DNA of 64,000 nt, taken from NCBI RefSeq assembly GCF_009208075.1, contig NZ_WFKJ01000006.1:1-64000 (forward strand), read 5' to 3'. The position numbers were made by a program, and so were the translations under genes. Under the pieces are notes generated by a model that was not told where the DNA came from, did not search any database, and worked only from the letters and a program-made list of their open reading frames with translations. The stretch comes from Poseidonibacter ostreae (GTDB lineage: Bacteria; Campylobacterota; Campylobacteria; Campylobacterales; Arcobacteraceae). Shown here piece after piece: positions 60,931 to 64,000 of the stretch (positions within the stretch are counted from its first letter, which is position 1; each line of letters starts with the position of its first letter).

Positions 60931-61505
60931 TACAGCATATGCCCCATTTGGTCTTTTTTTGTATTTAGATAATCAATATTGTGTTCATTAACCTCTGTAA
61001 CAGCTGGAATTCTTTCAACTATTTCAACACCAATACTATTTATATAATCTATTTTATGAGGGTTATTTGTAATTAGTTTAATTTTTTTAATATTTAAATC
61101 ATTAAATATATGTTTTACTATTTTATAATTTCTCTCATCCTCTTTAAAGCCTAATTCTAAATTGGCTTCAATAGTGTTTCTGCCTTTATCTTGTAAGCAA
61201 TATGCATTTACTTTATTAAGTAAACCTATATTTCTTCCTTCTTGTCTATGGTATATAACTAAACCACCTTCTTTTGCAATAAAATCTAATGACAAATTTA
61301 ATTGATTCTGGCAATCACACTTTAAACTTCCTAGTGCATCACCTGTTAAGCATTCTGAGTGAACTCTTACATAAGGTATTTGTATATTTTCAAAATCCTC
61401 ACTCATAATTGCTAAATGTTCTTGATTGTCCTGTGTATAAGCTTTTATTTTAAAATTTCCATGTTTTGTAGGTAGGTTTGCAATATTTGATTGTATTATA
61501 TTCAT
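60930..61505 (-). CDS. ribA: GTP cyclohydrolase II
   Basis: RibA opens GTP to start riboflavin synthesis. The 191-residue stand-alone enzyme has the zinc motif in ECLTGDALGSLKCDC, the catalytic YHRQEGRNIGLLNKV, and ends with the NPHKI region. It supplies the activity missing from the C-terminal half of RibBA at 34665-35696. It is divergent from hemB. Confidence 0.94.
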   Translation of the reverse strand: MNIIQSNIANLPTKHGNFKIKAYTQDNQEHLAIMSEDFENIQIPYVRVHSECLTGDALGSLKCDCQNQLNLSLDFIAKEGGLVIYHRQEGRNIGLLNKVNAYCLQDKGRNTIEANLELGFKEDERNYKIVKHIFNDLNIKKIKLITNNPHKIDYINSIGVEIVERIPAVTEVNEHNIDYLNTKKDQMGHML

Positions 61506-61564
61506 TGTCTTTAAACCTTATTATTGTTATAATTCGCAGATTATAACCAAAAGAGGTAAATAGA

Positions 61565-62539
61565 ATGTTTAAACGATTTAGAAGACTAAGAATAAATGAA
61601 ACTTTAAGAAATCTAGTGCAAGAGACTACGGTAACACCAGATGACTTTATATATCCATTGTTTGTACGTGAAGGAAAAGGAATTAAAAACGAGGTTTCTT
61701 CAATGCCTGGAGTATTCCAAATGAGTATTGATGAAATACTAAAAGAGTGTGAATATTTAATAAGTATTGATTTAAAATCAATTATTCTTTTTGCAATTCC
61801 TGATGTAAAAGATTCAGTTGGTAGTGAATGCTTATGTAATGAAAGTATAATTTCTAGAACAATTAGAGCTATAAAAGAAAAGTTCCCACAAATGTTTGTT
61901 GTTACTGATTTATGTTTTTGTGAATATACAGATCACGGACATTGTGGAATCTTAGATCCTAAAACACAAACAGTTGATAATGACAAAACATTAGAAATTT
62001 CTGCACAACAAGCTATTATTCATGCACAAGCTGGTGCTGATATGATTGCACCATCTGGAATGATGGATGGAATTATCACAACGCTTAGAACTGCATTAGA
62101 TGAGAATGGATATGAAAATTTACCAATTATGGCATATTCTACTAAATTTGCAAGTGGATATTATGGACCATTTAGAGATGTTGCTGAATCAACACCATCT
62201 TTTGGAGATAGAAGAACATATCAGATGAATCCAGCAAATAGACTTGAAGCTATAGAAGAGTCATTAGCAGATGAGGCAGAAGGAGCTGATATCTTAATGG
62301 TTAAACCAGCTTTAGCATTTTTAGACGTAATTAGAGATATTAGAAATGCTTCAAAATTACCACTTTGTGTATATAACGTAAGTGGTGAATATGCAATGCT
62401 TAAAAATGCAGGTGCTGCAGGACTTATTGATTATGAAAGAGTAATGATGGAAACACTAATGGGCTTTAAAAGAGCTGGTGCAAATATTATTATCACATAT
62501 CATGCTAAAGAAGCTTGTGAATTAATGAGAAAAGCATAA
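61565..62539 (+). CDS. hemB: Delta-aminolevulinic acid dehydratase (porphobilinogen synthase)
   Basis: HemB condenses two aminolevulinates to porphobilinogen in heme synthesis. The 324-residue protein has the metal-binding DLCFCEYTDHGHCGIL, the first active lysine in AYSTKFASGYYGPF, and the Schiff-base lysine in ILMVKPALAFLD. AAAGAGG lies before the ATG. A histidine kinase gene follows 12 bases later. Confidence 0.95.
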   Translation: MFKRFRRLRINETLRNLVQETTVTPDDFIYPLFVREGKGIKNEVSSMPGVFQMSIDEILKECEYLISIDLKSIILFAIPDVKDSVGSECLCNESIISRTIRAIKEKFPQMFVVTDLCFCEYTDHGHCGILDPKTQTVDNDKTLEISAQQAIIHAQAGADMIAPSGMMDGIITTLRTALDENGYENLPIMAYSTKFASGYYGPFRDVAESTPSFGDRRTYQMNPANRLEAIEESLADEAEGADILMVKPALAFLDVIRDIRNASKLPLCVYNVSGEYAMLKNAGAAGLIDYERVMMETLMGFKRAGANIIITYHAKEACELMRKA

Positions 62540-62551
62540 GCTAAATTAAAA

Positions 62552-63649
62552 ATGGGCAATACTTATCAAGAAGCAATTGAAAACTCTAATATAGTATCTA
62601 AAACAGATATAAATGGAATTATTACTTTTGTAAATGATGAGTTTTGCAAAATCTCTGGATATAGTCGCAATGAGCTTGTGGGTCAAAACCATAATATCGT
62701 AAGACATCCAGATGCACTTTCTTCAAATTTTAAAACTTTATGGGATACAATTCTTTCTAAAAAACCATATAAATCTACAGTTAAAAATCTTTCTAAAAAT
62801 GGTAATACAGTTTATCTTAATACTACAATTACTCCTATACTAGACGATAATGGAAAGATAAAAGAGTTTATAGCTATTCGTTATGATGTTACAAAAGAGA
62901 TTGAACTTCAAAAAACACTTGAAGAAAAACAAAAAATACTTTTCTTACAATCACGAATGGCCTCATTAGGACAAATGCTTGGTAATATTGCACATCAGTG
63001 GAGGCAACCTCTTACAGAGCTTAACTTAACTATATTTAATATGAAAAAAGCTCATAAAAATAATGATGATGAAAAGATTGATGAATTATATAAAGATAGT
63101 AAGAATATAATTTTAAATATGTCTAATACTATTGAAGATTTTACAAACTTTTTTAATCCTCAAAAAGAAGAAAAACTTTTTTTATTAAAAGATGCAGTAG
63201 AAGAAGCATTAATAATTTTAAAAAAAGTTCTTGAAAAAGAAGAGATAAAATTAAACCTAAGCATTGATAGTCATATTGAAGTCTTAGGTGTTTCAAATGA
63301 ATTATCTCAAGTTATTATAAACTTAGTTCAAAATGCAAAAGATGCTTTTATAATAAATAATCTTACAAATAGAAGTATTGAAATTGTTTTAAAAGATGAA
63401 ATAATAGAGAATAAAGAGTATGCAACAATTTATATAAAAGATAATGCCCTAGGTGTAAATAAAGAGAGTATAGATAAGATATTTGAACCTTATTTTACAA
63501 CTAAACATAAATCGCAAGGTACAGGCTTAGGATTATTTATGTCAAAAATGATTATAGAAAAAAGTTTAGATGGAGAAATTAGCCATAAAAATATTGATAA
63601 TGGTTCAATGTTTACTATTTCTATACCAAAATCTATGGAGAGTAAATGA
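62552..63649 (+). CDS. PAS-domain sensor histidine kinase
   Basis: The 365-residue protein has an Aer-type PAS domain (about 8-115: GIITFVNDEFCKISGYSRNE, VRHPDALSSNFKTLWDTI). A histidine-phosphorylation segment SLGQMLGNIAHQWRQPL follows, then an HATPase with VIINLVQNAKDA, IYIKDNALGV and GTGLGLFMSKMII. It has no membrane segment, so it is a soluble kinase, possibly sensing redox or energy state. Its stop overlaps the start of the response regulator. The HQWRQPL form of the H-box is common in this phylum. Confidence 0.92.
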   Translation: MGNTYQEAIENSNIVSKTDINGIITFVNDEFCKISGYSRNELVGQNHNIVRHPDALSSNFKTLWDTILSKKPYKSTVKNLSKNGNTVYLNTTITPILDDNGKIKEFIAIRYDVTKEIELQKTLEEKQKILFLQSRMASLGQMLGNIAHQWRQPLTELNLTIFNMKKAHKNNDDEKIDELYKDSKNIILNMSNTIEDFTNFFNPQKEEKLFLLKDAVEEALIILKKVLEKEEIKLNLSIDSHIEVLGVSNELSQVIINLVQNAKDAFIINNLTNRSIEIVLKDEIIENKEYATIYIKDNALGVNKESIDKIFEPYFTTKHKSQGTGLGLFMSKMIIEKSLDGEISHKNIDNGSMFTISIPKSMESK

Positions 63650-64000
63650 ATATAAATTTATTAAAAACTCTAAAAATTTTAATTGTTGAAGATGAATCAA
63701 AATTAGCCTCTTTACTAAAAGAAGCAATAGGAGAGTATTTTCACTCAGTTGTTATTGCTAAAGATGGAGAAGAAGGATTTAAACGTTTTAAAGCAAATAA
63801 ACCAGATATTATCATTACTGATATTATGATGCCTAAAACTAATGGCTTAGAAATGACAAAGAATATTAAAGAAGTAGATGAATTAGTTCCTATTATAGTA
63901 TTAAGTGCATACTCTGATAAAGATAAACTATTAGAAGCTATAGATATAGGTATAAATAAATACTTTATAAAACCTTTTGATCCAGATGAGGTTTTAGAGC
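63646..64000 (+). CDS. Response regulator (partial, cut by window end)
   Basis: The gene overlaps the kinase stop by four bases (ATGA) and runs off the window after 118 codons. It shows a complete receiver domain: LIVEDESKLASLL, phosphoacceptor Asp in IIITDIMMPKTNGL, Ser/Thr in PIIVLSAYSDK, and Lys in YFIKPFDPDEV. The output domain, if any, lies beyond 64000. It is the obvious partner of the upstream PAS kinase. Confidence 0.9.
   Translation, partial: MNINLLKTLKILIVEDESKLASLLKEAIGEYFHSVVIAKDGEEGFKRFKANKPDIIITDIMMPKTNGLEMTKNIKEVDELVPIIVLSAYSDKDKLLEAIDIGINKYFIKPFDPDEVLE

Overview
The window is AT-rich chromosomal DNA from a member of the Campylobacterota (Epsilonproteobacteria), most likely an Arcobacter-type organism. 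This rests on a single-recombinase XerH, the lineage-specific replication factor HobA, the futalosine (MqnC) menaquinone route, a RibBA with a dead GTP cyclohydrolase half plus a separate RibA, and gene orders that match Campylobacter/Helicobacter as I remember them (hemW / rppH-lysC-hobA-holB-folP, and gltX-yggT-slt-lipoprotein-mobB-fbp-small protein-metG). Most of the window is ordinary housekeeping sequence with tight, often overlapping operons. No rRNA, CRISPR array or insertion sequence was seen.

Layout. 1-2.2 kb: a TetR repressor, an L-2-haloacid dehalogenase and a peroxiredoxin-like protein, each preceded by the same palindromic operator. 2.2-8.1 kb (minus strand): hemW, prmC, prlC, a coiled-coil protein, a small unknown and xerH, with a difH-like site just upstream of xerH. 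8.1-11.9 kb: rppH, lysC, hobA, holB, folP. 11.9-28 kb: tyrA, bamA, mqnC, an M16 homologue without its zinc motif, a glutamyl-tRNA synthetase that has lost both class-I signature motifs, yggT, slt, a lipoprotein, a GlnRS-YqeY fusion, mobB, fbp, metG and a Mur-like unknown. 28-34.1 kb: an S24 repressor facing a 31-residue ORF across an operator-like repeat, then the sodium-pump oxaloacetate decarboxylase genes (oadG, oadA, oadB) followed by pckA. 34.1-40.4 kb: unknown protein, ribBA, four tRNAs (Gln, fMet, Met-type CAT, Thr), two lipoproteins, a PIF1-like helicase and SelO.

40.4-57.5 kb is the accessory part. It holds (a) a phage-type family B DNA polymerase followed by an SF2 helicase; (b) an SF1 helicase fused to a PD-(D/E)XK-type nuclease followed by a NERD nuclease, preceded by a broken DUF2779 gene and a 50-codon stub of sbcD; (c) a 9.3-kb integrative element inserted in the 3' end of glyS. 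The element has 19-bp exact (26-bp, one mismatch) direct repeats at both ends, inverted integrase-arm-like repeats at both ends, a tyrosine integrase, an excisionase-like protein, a primase-helicase, and a cargo of two exported proteins and one membrane protein. It has no capsid, terminase or conjugation genes.

57.5-64 kb returns to core genes: glyS, a tiny overlapping membrane protein, two small proteins, rsmG, ribA, hemB, and a PAS histidine kinase with its response regulator cut by the window edge. The points most worth a second look are the catalytically disarmed GluRS paralogue beside a GlnRS, the polymerase-helicase pair, the SF1 helicase-nuclease/NERD pair, and the fully delimited glyS-integrated element with its unknown secreted/membrane cargo.
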